NCBI RefSeq assembly: GCF_002234675.1
Contig: NC_019873.2
Span: forward strand, 12,846,235-12,910,234
DNA length: 64,000 nt
Direction: 5' to 3'
From: Oryzias latipes
Lineage: Eukaryota > Chordata > Actinopteri > Beloniformes > Adrianichthyidae
Below the pieces are notes generated by a model. It was not told the DNA's origin, ran no database searches, and saw nothing but the letters and a program-made list of their open reading frames with translations. Below are positions 33,556 to 44,945 of this stretch, piece by piece. A program made the translations under genes and the position numbers. How positions within the stretch are numbered: the first letter of the stretch is position 1; every line of letters starts with the position of its first letter.

Positions 33556-34935
33556 CCAGAAGGTGTGGCCACAACAAACAAAGAGCTCTTTCCTCCTGCC
33601 TGCTCTGGCACAGAGGTCCTCACCAATGTGGAAAGTCAAACGAGGCCAGAGGTGATGCTGTACTCAAAGACAAACTGACACCAGGCTCAGCTCCACCCGC
33701 TGCAGGCCGATAACCAGTGAGACACTTAGAAGTTCAGTCCTCCACGTCTGTCTGAAGTGTTTGGACGCTCCACTGTGAGTGGACATTCTTCCTGTGCTGC
33801 ACTCACCCACCACACCTCACCGCCATTTTCAGCTCGCAGCAGGTTCCTGAACGCCTCGTCAGCTGTGCACGACCTTCATGCTTCCATTGTGAATGTTTCC
33901 TGTGCTTGCTGGAGCTCGGTGTGTTCAGGGATGCCCCGTTTCTGGGTGTGTGCTCCTGCTGGTATCCCAGGATGCCTCATCGGACCGTCGTCCCTCACAG
34001 CCACAGAGATGAGCAGCACCAAACATTGTGAGGAACAATCTGCAGGTTCTGATCTGATATAGACGACTGTGAACGCACCATTAGTCGTGCTGCTGTTGTG
34101 GGAATCTCGCTGCGTGTGCCCTGTCTTGCTACTCCTGAACGCAGAGGTGGGGTTCCACAAAAGCCCCCACATGACGAGATATCAGCTGAGGGACGGACGG
34201 AGTAAGACCACGAAAAAGGAGGTACAATGAATGTGAACCTACTCAGCAGTGGAAGAACTAAGGTGACTGGGGACAGGTGGGGTGCTCCTAGAGTCCCAGA
34301 CCACATGTTAGCATCTACATAGCCCCGCCCTCAACAAACCACAGCCTTCTTCAGCTCCTCTGTGGTGGCAGCTCTTCCTGCTCTCTGTGGGAGTATCCTT
34401 TACAGCTGCCAATCAAAATCAGTGAACATTCCGGTGGGTAAGATAGCCCCGCCCTCTTTCCTCCTATACTGCTGGACAAGATGACCGCCTGATATTTGCT
34501 AAGATGTAAACATAGGTTGTGTCGGAATTCCCACCCTAACCTCTAACTAAAACACTATGTAGTGCCCTGAATTTTAAAAGCTATTCTGACACAATGCTTA
34601 ATTTTTATTTTATTTTTTTAAAGTTAGCATTGATGCACACTGGTTTTTTGCAGAGACTTGTAAGAAATTTCCAGGGCACTTGACTTTGGAATTTTAGATT
34701 TGGACAGCACTACAAAATGGTAAACACTACATAGGGTTTAGGGTGGGAATTCGGACACAACCAAGGAGTGACTTGAACAGAACCTCATCCCAGCAGCCAC
34801 TAAACAGAACTAAAGTGGGTCTCTCGCCCAGTCACAGGTTTTTATGTACAGAATCAAATAAATCTGCTGCCCACAGACACTGACTCGTTTGTCCTTTACA
34901 CAACTTCATATCCTGCTGTTCTGTTCTGAAATAAA
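33556..34935 (+). other. ppp2r5d: ppp2r5d 3' UTR with two polyadenylation signals
   Basis: The sequence after the stop TGA (33553-33555) stays non-coding. AATAAA occurs at 34857-34862 and 34930-34935, giving a 3' UTR of about 1.3-1.4 kb. A short inverted-repeat transposon (34515-34762) lies inside it. The convergent mea1 gene ends about 300 bases further on. Confidence 0.6.
34515..34762. mobile_element. MITE with long inverted ends in the ppp2r5d 3' UTR
   Basis: The left end GGTTGTGTCGGAATTCCCAC and right end GTGGGAATTCGGACACAACC are inverted copies over about 25 bp with one mismatch. A second, inner pair (ACACTATGTAGTG versus ACACTACATAG) follows. The total is about 248 bp with no coding capacity. 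I could not read a target duplication, so the superfamily is undetermined. Confidence 0.8.
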
Positions 34936-35217
34936 AACTCAGTATCAGCACTTTCAGACCACTTTGTTCAATCAGAACCATTACTGTAAGTGCTAGGAAG
35001 ACCCAACCCAGCTAATGCTGGAGTCTGCAGGTTGATTTCCTATTTACAAGTGAATCTAAAATGTTATTTTTTTGAATCCCAGAAGTATTCTGGGATTGAA
35101 TGTGCTTTGGATTATCCATCCATACTGAGCATGCTCAGACATGCTTTATAGAAATGACTATCCCAGCTTTTGTGAGACAGTAAACTCATCACTGAAACAC
35201 TGAAGACTTCCTGTTAG

Positions 35218-35223
35218 TTTATT
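35218..35223 (-). other. mea1: Probable mea1 polyadenylation signal
   Basis: TTTATT on the plus strand is AATAAA on the minus strand, about 350 bases past the mea1 stop codon. It would leave a gap of only about 280 bases to the last ppp2r5d polyadenylation signal, consistent with tail-to-tail neighbours. Confidence 0.45.
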
Positions 35224-35570
35224 CCGCAAGGTCATCAGTGTTAGAATATTAAAGACTTCAATAATTGTCCAGGAATGAATAAGCTCCTCAGTTCTGATCC
35301 CCCTGATGTTCATGCTGAGTCTGGTACCACATAGTTCTGTAGGTCAAGCATCATGGGAGTTTGGGGGAGGGGGTGCATTATCCCTCTGTAAAGCTTAGCT
35401 TTGCTGCCTTGACGACCTGCTGAAAAGACATTTGTGGTACACTACAGAAATCAGGTGATGGTGCGTTGAGTGACACCTATTAAAAGAAACATAATATAGT
35501 GTTTGAGGGGTTAAGACTGTCTGTTGTAGGTAATGTTGCATTCAGCGTCCATTATGTAGGCATGGTGCAT

Positions 35571-36414
35571 TCAGGGTCCTGGGACATTTCCCCGGCGGTG
35601 CAGACGCAGGGCAGCAGCACTCTGCCGGGTCTGCAGTGTGTGCTGAACCATGTCCTTCCACTGGTCATCTGAGATCTCTTGGGCCCATGGTGGCACGCCG
35701 AGGGAAGGCAGCGCCACAGCCGCCATGGTCTTCTTCACCAGCTCCACATGGTCTGAGAGGGACAGGAAGTGAGTGAGCTGACAGGAAGTGATGCATCATT
35801 CTTGGCAGCCTGCAACTTGCTTGACCTGCATCCATGGGAATGGAAGATCGGCTCCTCAGGGCCGCCGCTCCTTCTGGGTCGTCCTCCTCCTCCTCCTCCT
35901 CGCTGTCTGGAGGTGGAGCTTCTGGAAGGTGGAGGCCCATCACCTGCAGAGTTGGGCAAATTGAGGAGGAGGTAGAGAATGAACATTATTTTTCAGAATT
36001 CCCTTCCCCTTGACACTACCAGCAAATGTCAAAGCAGAAGAGGAGATCCAAGAGACAGACAGGAGAAGGTGCAGGTCTCACCTCTATCCTCTGTTGCACC
36101 TGCTGCAGCTGCTGAGCGTGGGAGGAGCCATCCACACCCCCAGTTTCTTCTTCCTCCTCCTGCTGTTCCATGCCGTTTAGGCCATCCGGCTCCTGGTTCA
36201 GAGGCTGGTAATGGTACTCTCCAGAAGCCACCTCCTCTTCCTCCTCTCCATCTATTTCTCCTCCATCCTCACCCCCGCTCCAAACAGCCCCCCCAGGCTG
36301 CAGCACGTCGTCCACAGGACGTTCCTCCTCCCCCAGGTCGTCCTCTGAACTCGGCAACACTCGCTCAGGTCCCATAGCTGAGACCCACACTTCCATCCAC
36401 GGAGTCCACACCAC
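35571..36414 (-). CDS. mea1: Male-enhanced antigen 1
   Basis: Coding exons in transcript order: 36414-36082, 35943-35826 and 35752-35571 (phases 0, 0, 1), about 210 residues (human about 185). Family landmarks are [27 protein letters not shown], a Gln-rich [16 protein letters not shown], an acidic Asp/Glu run, [20 protein letters not shown] and [15 protein letters not shown]. These follow the order in human MEA1 (MGPERIFP, YSYQPLNQDP, LGLHLPDPP, SSIPMD, HVELVKRTMAGV, REISDAQWEDVVQ). Acidic and Gln runs are longer than in human. The protein is small, acidic and largely disordered; its molecular role is poorly known, and its name comes from testis expression. The start at 36414 is chosen because human also has about ten residues before MGPER; ATG 36375 is the alternative. 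A 5' UTR exon probably ends near 36710. Confidence 0.9.
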
Positions 36415-36559
36415 AGGTGTTCTGCAGGGACGATATAATAGAGAGGAGATGCACCTCAGCAGAAGATTAGCTCTTCAAGAAACTCCCTGCAGAACTTTAG
36501 AATGTCACTGCAGAACCAAAGAACTTTAGAACGAGTCATGTAGACCGAAGCACGCGAAC

Positions 36560-36800
36560 GTTAGGAACAGAACAGCTGGAGTGGAGCGACTAGCAGCTAA
36601 CGTAGCTAGCTGCTAATTGAGACCGCGTCAATGACTCTTTGATCAATATGACTTGCCCGCGTGTACTCGTGGGCCATGGTCACGTACCTCGGCAGGTGAG
36701 CTCCTCACCTATCTGTCTCTCCTCCTCTCTTAGAGTACCTGTCAGCCCGTACAACAAGCTTTCCACTCACAGGCTTCCGGGTGCGTGACAATCTAGGAAC
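36560..36800 (-). promoter_or_regulatory. mea1: mea1 promoter / 5' UTR exon
   Basis: On the minus strand a consensus donor (GATAG/GTGAGG) at about 36709 ends a likely 5' UTR exon starting near 36780. The acceptor CGTCCCTGCAG just above 36421 would join it to the first coding exon. CpG content is moderately raised. The start site is inferred. Confidence 0.4.
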
Positions 36801-37390
36801 TAGACGTACCTCTGTCTGACGTAAACTATTTAAATGTTTCCGTTTACTTATTTTATATTCTTCAAATTAACTTTATTTATTATTAAAACGGGACATGGAT
36901 GTCTGATTAATAACAACTGATAAGTTTTAATTTTTAAAAATCCTTCCTTTGTGTCCATGGCAACGTTTTTAGAGAAGATTAGCTAGGTCCCAACCGGAAG
37001 TGAGCTAAAAAAATAACGATCTCATCCAGTACAAGACGTATCACTCACAGAAAAACATTAAAAAGAAAGTTTTATTACTAAAAGATGTTTTAGCACAATC
37101 ACATTTGGTGTTTTTAGACCTCACGTTTAACAAAGTGTTTTTCCACCATTTTTGGTTCACTCTTTTAGAAGTTTTAATGGCAAACCCTTTTAGGCTGGGA
37201 TACATTGTTGTTTGTGTCAGGCTTGATACCATGGGCAATGACAGCTTTATTTTCGGTCACTTCAGAAATAAATGGTTCTGATTTAAAATGTTTAATTAAA
37301 AAAGCATGTCAACACGCATGCCAAGTTTATGTGAGGTTGTTTAATAACGCTTAACCTATTGCTGTTTCAGCCTGATTTGTATTTTGACTG
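36800..37390. other. Spacer between divergent mea1 and lrrc73, nothing recognised
   Basis: AT-rich sequence with small open frames but no domains. It may hold regulatory sites for both divergent genes, but I cannot identify any specific motif with confidence. Confidence 0.4.
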
Positions 37391-37399
37391 TTGTCAACC

Positions 37400-37690
37400 T
37401 GGGGTCCACCGAGTCCCTCAAATTGCTCAGAGTGAGCCCTCTCTCCCCACCAGTCTCTGCGTCTCATAGTAACGACACCTGCAGAAACTGACCGGGACCC
37501 GCGGTGCTCTGCAAACCGAGAGGCAGACGTCCCTGCTCGGCTGCCGCCGCTTACCAAACCTTTTCTATTGATATTCCATCAATCGGTTCCGATGTTTCCG
37601 TCACTGCGCATGGCTTGTGGATCGATCAGTGAGTGATGACATCAGCGCGTCACCGTCTGGACTCCACGTGAGGTGATCGATCATAATCAG
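37400..37690 (+). promoter_or_regulatory. lrrc73: lrrc73 promoter and 5' UTR exon
   Basis: CpG-bearing sequence with a consensus donor AATCAG/GTAAAT at 37690-37691. The matching acceptor GTGTCCCTCAG at 38017 lies 19 bases upstream of the start codon, so the first exon is probably untranslated. Confidence 0.45.
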
Positions 37691-38036
37691 GTAAATCAAA
37701 GTGACCTTTTTTGAAGCTGATCATTAGATATGTCCTCGATTCACAAGCTGATGTTCTGAGATTATCTTTCGTTCACTTGGTACCGATCAGCCTCTGATAA
37801 TTTAGGCTTAATTGATGGGCTAAATTAATTTGATTGGCGATAGAGTGATCAATTATATCATCCAGTTATTTGGTAATTTACTGATCAATAATCTGTTTTA
37901 GCTAAAGTCATTCCTAGCTGCTCTATTCTTTCTGTGAACTTGACCCTATTCAGACTTCTGGTAGTCTCCATGGTTCTGGTCTCTCATCTGGGTTTTGTTA
38001 CTTCCTGTGTCCCTCAGGTCTCCCAGTCTTGTCCAA

Positions 38037-41000
38037 ATGCTGCTGGGCTCAATCCAGATTATGGGGGAGCTGCTGTCTGCAGCCGAGGTCCAGGAAATCT
38101 GTGAGAGCCTGAAGGAGAACGGTGTGAGGCTGCTGTCTGTGCGCGGCTGCCAGCTTTCTGACCGCGACTTTGAGCGCGTTTGCCGCAGGGTTGCAGAGTC
38201 CACCTCACTCGCGCAACTAAACCTCAATCTAGGCGTAGTCTCCAGCATCAGCCGCACGCGCCTCCTGGCCGATGCCCTGAGAGCCAACCGCTCCCTGCAG
38301 ACCCTGTTGTGAGTAGAGCTGCATGTCATTGGTTGCAAGACCAGGTTTGGAAAATTCTGACAGATTGTATGTCCCCCTCTCTGCAGTCTTCACGGTAGCC
38401 CACTGCTGGACACCGGTCTGCTGACCCTGAACACGGCCCTTTCCACCCACCCCACGTTGGTCTGTCTGGATCTGGGCGACTGCATGTTGGGTGACAAGGC
38501 GCTTGCTCTGATCTGTGGGATGCTGCCTCCAGATGGAGCAAAGTCTGGTAAAAACCACAAAACAAGTCGCAGAACACGAGATGAAAGGTGTTGTCCAGTG
38601 TCTTTAGGGGACCTTAAATGTTGTAAAGCCATTCTGATATATGAGTTGGTGTCATATAATTCTGGCTGGACACAAACTGCAATTATTAGTTTCTCCTCCG
38701 TCAGCAATTTTCAAACGGTTGGCACCTCTGAGATTTAAAGGGAACGTGATCCATACGTCAATACCAAATCCGAGGCCCTGACTGGTCAAAGTTCGACCTG
38801 GTTTAACTTTCACAGCGTGATCGTTGGCCACGGGTTTGCACGTAGAGCCCGAAAACGGTCATAGAAACTTGCGTAGCTATGCGTGAATGTGAGAGATCAC
38901 AAGTTCACAATAACACGGAAAGCCAAAATATGCGTTAAGGTTTACATAGACTTTTCATTGGAGGTGGCCACTTGATTGCATGTTGTCAAGGGCGGTGTGA
39001 AGTTAGCTTCAGAATTTCTCTGATCTTCTAAGATTCTCTGAGGTGCTTTCAAGTAACTTTAAATGTAGGTGCTCTATGCAACATGAGTCTTCACAAGCTG
39101 ACAGGAATATTCCTCTCTAAATGTCATACTGGTCACCATTCATGCTGAGACAGATTACTTTTGATCCCAAAGTACGGTCCATTTAATTGCTGCGATCACC
39201 CTTGTCCTTTTTTGGAGTGCTTGATCTGCCAGTAGAGGTTTTCAACAGTGTTCCTTGGACTCCAGAAGGAAGGGTTTTGCTGTGACCATAAAACGTGACA
39301 GAAAACATTATGTCAGTTGTAGACAACACACAGATCAATGACTCCCAACCAATCAGTCCTTTGTGACCAAAGCCTATGAACCCATTGGGGTTGTGACAAA
39401 AACTTTATGATTATGATGATTAAAGGGTCTATCTGAAATAAAATAAAAAAAACCTTAAACCATAAATAGATTGCATATTGGTGATGTAAGTAAGCTTTGA
39501 CGTGTCTGACAGAAGTAGTAAACACCGCCCCCTGCTGTACTGGCATGTGTAGCTGTGCATTTGAATGAATGGGGAAAGAAGCATTTTCAGTCCCCTCACC
39601 TAACAGGAGCTGGACAGGCTCCAGCAACCCAATGACCCCATAGGGGTATGAGGGGGTAGACTTAAAAAATGAATGGATGACATTTTAACATCTTTGGCAC
39701 AGTTCTGTGGTTTACTTTTAGGAAACTAAGTAGTCATCGGAGTGTTCTCAGGTGCACGCACCTGCTGCTCACCGTTGCTCATAAATACTTCAGACTCGCA
39801 GCGTCTCAGACATGTGAGAAACAGCAGAGCAGCAGCTAAAGGGACGAATAGGCTATCAGTTGTATGTCTTGGATCAGGTTCACCTGAAACACCAGCTCAG
39901 GTTCCAACCCGATCCTGTTCCAGATGGTGGATGTAAATGAAAAACTAGGTCTAAAGTGTATCAGGACACATGCCCTGTAAAATATTCTGGATATTAATAC
40001 TTCATATTCCAACACGATGTGGTTCATGTTGAATTGAATTCAAAAGGTGCCAGATTAATCCTGATGTATTTTAACAAGCGAACAGAAAAGGGAACAGCAT
40101 CCCCTTAAAATAGTCAGACTCATTAGAACCACAAATAAAATCCTTTAGAATGAGTGCGAATGTTGACAATGATACAATCTTTCCAGACAGGATGGGAAGT
40201 CTGGTAGCATTAATGTTACTGAAAATCTCCGTATGGATCCTGAAGTCCCCCGAGAGCTTTTATTGGGGAGAGGGGTGACATATAAGCCATAAAATTTGGG
40301 AAGATGATACACCAGGACTGTGGGAACATGACCAGTCACCAGACAACTGTAAAACCATTGATTCAAATGGAAGGGAGGCAGAGACATAAGCAGAAGACCT
40401 TCCACGTCTTGTAATAGTTCTTTGATACCATCTCCACCACCAGAGTCACATGGTTCACAAGTAGAAACCCACTTCAGGGGGAGTGGAATCATTTAAAGAA
40501 GTTGTTTGGATGCTGCCATGTTTTATTCAAACATGGAAGATCTAGCTTACGGAGATGGAGAAAATGCCCCTTGGTTGAGAGTGGACAGAGGTTCAGATGA
40601 CTGAAGTTGGCATTGTCTTGCCTGAAAGTAGTGTCACACTGTGTGTGTGCCTCCAGGTCTCAGGGAGCTAACGCTTAGCGCCAACCCCGGAATAAGCTCC
40701 AAAGGTTGGGCCCGCCTCTCCATCGCCGTGGCTCACAGCTCACAGCTTCGGGTGCTTAATCTGGACTACAACCCGCTGGGTAATGTTAACAATAAAGTGC
40801 AGTGCAGTGACTGGCATCTCCTCTCAAGTAAACATCTCTGCTGGTTCTGTCTCCAGGTGATCAGATTGCAGGGATGCTGGCAGTCGCTGTTGCGTCCAGC
40901 AGAACCCTGGAGGTGCTGGACCTTGAGGGAACCAACCTTACCAACCAGTCAGCTCAGGTAAAATGGGTTTTCCAACATCAATGTTAAGCGATCTACAGAG

Positions 41001-42735
41001 TAGACGGTACATGTTCTGGGTAAGTACTTGGAGTTTTGCAGCATAGTGTCATAGATGTCCAGGTTGAAACAGGTGACCCAGTTTGTTTGTAGAGTGAGTG
41101 GTTCTGGACTGTTTTCTGTTTCTGTGCACAGGTTTTCCTTGACATGGTGGAGAACTACCCAACAAGCCTGCGAGTTCTAGTACTGGTGGAGAATGACATC
41201 AGCCCAGAGCTGCAGCAGCAAATAAGTGATCTGCTGTCAAATGGAGATGACGATGACAGAGAAGCTCCGCCCTCTCCACAGGGCTCCACCCACAGCTTTG
41301 CTCTGCAACCAGTTAAAGAGAAGCCCCGCCATCCCACCTGGCTTCCACACAGCAGTAAGGGCTGACCACTGCCTGACCCACCTCAGAACAGAACCAGTCC
41401 AGACTGCATTACCCAGACACACTGCTTCTGGTTCTGTTGGTTCTGTTCAGTGGTAGCTCTTGCCTCTGTGATCTGTGCGGTGTTTAGGTGTCCTCAGTCG
41501 TTGTAGGACATTTGTGTTCTGTGCAGCCATTGACTCAAAGAGGAAACTGAGTTGGGATAAAAGAATCAACTGTTGATTCTGATATGTCCAATTGATCTGT
41601 GATGATATGGTTTAATCCCTCCCCTTGTTGGAGATCCCTCTCTAATCTTACCGAGGTTTGTTCTACTTTTGGTTCTCATTGTAGTTCATTTTCACTTTAA
41701 AGGAAATCACCAAACCCATTTGGGAATGTTACAGATCAATAAACTGTATCAACACTCTGATGAGTGTCCAATGAAAGCAGCAGAACAGGTCCTGGGATTT
41801 TGGAGCAGATTGGGTTGGTCAGTTTGTCTTGACATGTGACTTGTTTCAAAAGTTCTGCAGCTTCTGGTCTGCAGAATCCCTTCAGTCCTAATTCATCACC
41901 ACATGATGGTGCTGCTTCTCTGTGAAAACTGCAGTGTTTCAGTGACTGATATGTCATCTTGCATCCATCTGCTCAGCTTCGTCTAGGATGTAAAACCCAA
42001 CCCCCACAATGCTCCAGAACTTCTCTCTGCAGGTGTCTCTAAAGATGTCCTGCTCTGCTTCTCCTCCCACTTACCCCCGACGGACCATAGTCAGCAGTTC
42101 AAGTTAAGAATCTTTTGTTTTCAACTAAAGTCACATACGTTCTTTACAGTTTATTGTTGCTTGTTAACCCATAAAAACCCACATCCATTTTTCCTAAAAA
42201 TAAAATTGTGTATTTGACCACAAACCAAGTGGACCACAGAATCCATTTCTGATATTTTTGCAATGACTAGAGGTCTAGGATGCCTCAGAGGCGTCTGGAT
42301 TAAACTGGAGAGATTAGGAACCCAAGAAAACACAGTATCTTCTGGGTGGACAAAGGCTTGGCTGAGACCTGGGTCTAGTTCTCAGATTCAGACAGAAACT
42401 TGCTTTGGTGCTGTAGCCAGTTAGCTTAGCTTCAACACTGCCAAGGGGGAAACTGTTGGCCTGTGTGGTTCAGTGCTGAGACGTTTGGTGAAGATTTGTG
42501 GACAGTTCTGGAAAACAAATCTGATGCTTCCTGAATGGTTTCTAAATAATATGCTCTTACTGATCCAGTGATGGTGGGGAAGGGGTGTGTGTGAAGTGAC
42601 CTGGATAGTCCTGGACCTGGCCTGGGGTGTGATGGTCTAACTGTGTTGTTTTCTGACCCCACAGACTCCTGGCCGGAGGTGGTCATGCTGACATCTAGTC
42701 TAGGTGAGACCTTTTTGGCTGAGACGGAGGCGTGA
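38037..42735 (+). CDS. lrrc73: Leucine-rich repeat-containing protein 73
   Basis: Coding exons: 38037-38308, 38387-38547, 40657-40779, 40857-40957, 41132-41354 and 42665-42735, giving 316 residues, the same length I recall for human LRRC73. Conserved blocks in order: SIQIMGELLSAAEV, VRLLSVRGCQLSDRDF, LAQLNLNLGVVSS, LFLHGSPL, LDLGDCMLGDKA, LPPDGAKSGLRELTLSANPG, VRVLNLDYNPLG-type repeats, VLDLEGTNLTNQSAQ, ENDISPELQQQISDLLS and the C-terminal VVMLTSSLGETFLAETE. Leucine-rich repeats of the ribonuclease-inhibitor type form a curved protein-binding surface. The cellular role is not established. The start at 38037 is preferred over 37995 because the latter lies upstream of a good acceptor. If the last intron is retained, the frame stops at 41365 and loses the conserved tail. 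Confidence 0.95.
38548..40656 (+). other. lrrc73 intron 2, repeat-bearing
   Basis: The largest lrrc73 intron (2.1 kb). It contains a short fragment (39598-39681: GGAGCTGGACAGGCTCCAGC...AAAAATGAATGGATGA) of the (ATGG)n-tailed repeat family seen at 56087-56425. The 38600-38990 part looks like decayed mobile DNA but could not be classified. No nested gene was seen. Confidence 0.5.
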
Positions 42736-42912
42736 CCCCTCCCACAAACACGCTCACCTCCTCTCAGACCGCTGCCCCTCCCTGGTTCAAAAAGTGCACA
42801 ACACTTGATTGGAAAGCTTAGTCAATCAGATACACGGTTGGATGTAACACGTGTTGGTGGAAGACAAATGTTTTGTCTTTCACATGAATGTTTATCACTA
42901 TGATGTCAAAAT

Positions 42913-42918
42913 AATAAA
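42913..42918 (+). other. lrrc73: lrrc73 polyadenylation signal
   Basis: AATAAA lies 178 bases after the stop codon TGA (42733-42735), in a plausible short 3' UTR. Confidence 0.6.
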
Positions 42919-42984
42919 ACGTTTACAGCACCAGAAGAACTTGAATCTGATTATTTTTATTTAACACAAGTAGCACAAGCTCTC

Positions 42985-43456
42985 AATTTACCGGTCGATC
43001 TTCATTCCAGTACTCACCTATGGTCAAACCTATGGTTTAGGTCATGACCGAAAGAACGAGATCCCGAACACAAGCAGCTGAAATGAGCTTCCTCTGTAGG
43101 GGGATTGGGCGCTCCCTTAGAGATAGGGTGAGAAGCTCGGTCACCCGCGGAGAGCTCAGAGTAGAACCGCTTCTCCTCCACATCGAAAAGAGCCAGTTGA
43201 GGTGGCTTGGGCATCTAGTCCGGATGCCTCCTAGGACGCCTCCCTGGGGAGGTGTCCCAGGCATGTTTCACTGGATGGAGGCCCCAGGGAAGACCCAGGA
43301 CATGCTGGAGAGACTACGCCTCTCGGCTGGCCTGGGGGTCCCCCCCAGAGGAGCTGGAGGAAGTGGCCGGGGCGAGAGAAGTCTGGGCATCTTTGCTTAG
43401 AATCCTGCCCCCCCGACCCGGTCCCGGATAAACGGAGGAAGATGGATGGATGGATG
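42985..43456 (+). mobile_element. LINE ORF2 C-terminal fragment with (ATGG)n tail
   Basis: Broken frames read YRSIFIPVLTYG, then AEMSFLCRGIGRSLRDRVRS, RGELRVEPLLLHIEKSQLRW and LGHLVRMPP. These are typical of the end of a common teleost non-LTR retrotransposon ORF2. It ends with GGATAAACGGAGGAAG and (ATGG)n at 43440-43456. A related copy is reversed at 60770-61115. It lies between the tail-to-tail lrrc73 and dlk2 genes. An RTE/Rex-type origin is likely but unproven. Confidence 0.8.
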
Positions 43457-43459
43457 GAC

Positions 43460-44130
43460 AAGTAGGAGTCACATGACCTGATCCATGGGACTTAGTTCAC
43501 ATCGGAGTGACTGAAATAAAAGTGCACTGATTTATAGGACACAGATGCTAGAACTTTTTACTGTATAGTTTCACTTCAGTTTATTTACAACATGCTAGTT
43601 CAAAATTGAGGTTGGATTAAATTGCTACATAAAAGGCAAAAGACAAACTGAGGTTTATTTCTATTTGTTATAATCTAATTTTGTCCAGACCATTCCAATA
43701 AGGCCTGATAATCTTAAGTGCATACTACCATTCTATGAGTGACCAACAGATTACATTCAAAGGGTTATTGATGTAAATTCAATACGGAGAAAACCAATGG
43801 TAAGTGGAGAGAAAAACTCCCTCTAGATGAAAAATTAGGAAGAAACTACAGCAGAACCAGGTTTAGTAAGATCAACCAGCAGAGAACAGCAAAGACGGGC
43901 AAACACAATGAAATGGGCAAATTTGTGATAAGCTTAAAATAAGTAACAGCTGCAAAGAGAAAAGAGGAATCAGACGTATGAATACAAAATCCATCAAACA
44001 TCTGTAATAGGACATAAGAGAAATGTAAGCAACCAAAGTAAAAATCTAGAGAATGAGGACTTGATGCATCTGCCAAAGGCAAAATGCATCTATTTGTGAT
44101 GTCATCTATGAAATCTCTTGACTATCTAGG
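43460..44130. other. Spacer between lrrc73 and dlk2, nothing recognised
   Basis: AT-rich intergenic sequence between a LINE fragment and a MITE. Short frames only and no domain recognised. Confidence 0.4.
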
Positions 44131-44136
44131 CTTTAA

Positions 44137-44288
44137 CCCTTGTGTTATCCTATGACCCCACCCTTACATTGACGTGTTATCCTACCATGACAAAGGTGGA
44201 TAAAGGTGGAGAGGATCTAGTCAAGAGCGGTCTAGTGGGTTTAGATGACCCAACTCCCAGTGTTAAAGTGCTTAGGATAGCACAAGGG
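44137..44288 (+). mobile_element. TTAA-type MITE, copy 2 (short form)
   Basis: The ends CCCTTGTGTTATCCTA and TAGGATAGCACAAGGG are flanked by exact TTAA on both sides (44133-44136, 44289-44292). The interior matches copy 1 in the same orientation but lacks about 50 bases in the middle. It sits about 80 bases beyond the probable dlk2 polyadenylation signal. Confidence 0.88.
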
Positions 44289-44372
44289 TTAAGCTGATGT
44301 TTCCTTGTGTTTACTGTCTTAAACACTTGGCCAAACTGTGGAAACAAACAAAACCTGCAACATGTCTTCACT

Positions 44373-44378
44373 TTATTT
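44373..44378 (-). other. dlk2: Probable dlk2 polyadenylation signal
   Basis: TTTATT on the plus strand (AATAAA on the minus), about 570 bases after the dlk2 stop codon. Confidence 0.45.
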
Positions 44379-44945
44379 TATTCTTGTTTCTTTGCTCTTC
44401 TCTTTATCTTCTCATATGACTTTCATTTGAAACCTAAACGTGTCCATGTTGTCATATTTGTCTTTCAGACCGAAACACCTGAGTTTTTGAGAGTAAACTT
44501 CTCCAGCAGCTGATCCCTGCTCTGGTTCTTTAACCAGAACAGTGACCCGTAGGTTTCCCAAGTGCTTGTGTGAGAATGTCTCTGAATCGTTTGAGTCCTT
44601 TAAAGCAAACAGGATCCAGATGAGGGTCGACCTCCTGACCACGACATCATGAACCAACCACTGCAGTCCTTCTGAAGGCAGCCACTTCAGAGTCCAGCTG
44701 AAATAAACAGGTTGGCAGAACTGAAGCTGGTCCTTCTTCATTTCTACAGCCAGCGGCATTGAGGACTCACCCCTCTGTCCTTGCTGCACAGAGGCTTTAG
44801 GGACAACAGATCCACAGGCTGATGTTGCTCCTCAATTGCCAGGCTGAGAGTCTCAGAGCAGCTGACCTGAATGGGCAGAGCCGCTAACCTCAACAGTGCT
44901 CTCTTTGCTTTTCTTCTTGTCATCCTCATCCTCATAGCAACCAGC

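Noticed and set aside
35665-35943. 92-codon minus-strand frame starting at [10 protein letters not shown]
   Set aside because: Only its first 39 codons are mea1 exon 3; the remainder is read-through into the intron.
37995-38036. Alternative lrrc73 start at 37995
   Set aside because: It lies across the acceptor CCCTCAG at 38017, so it is in an intron; MLLGSIQ at 38037 matches the family N-terminus.
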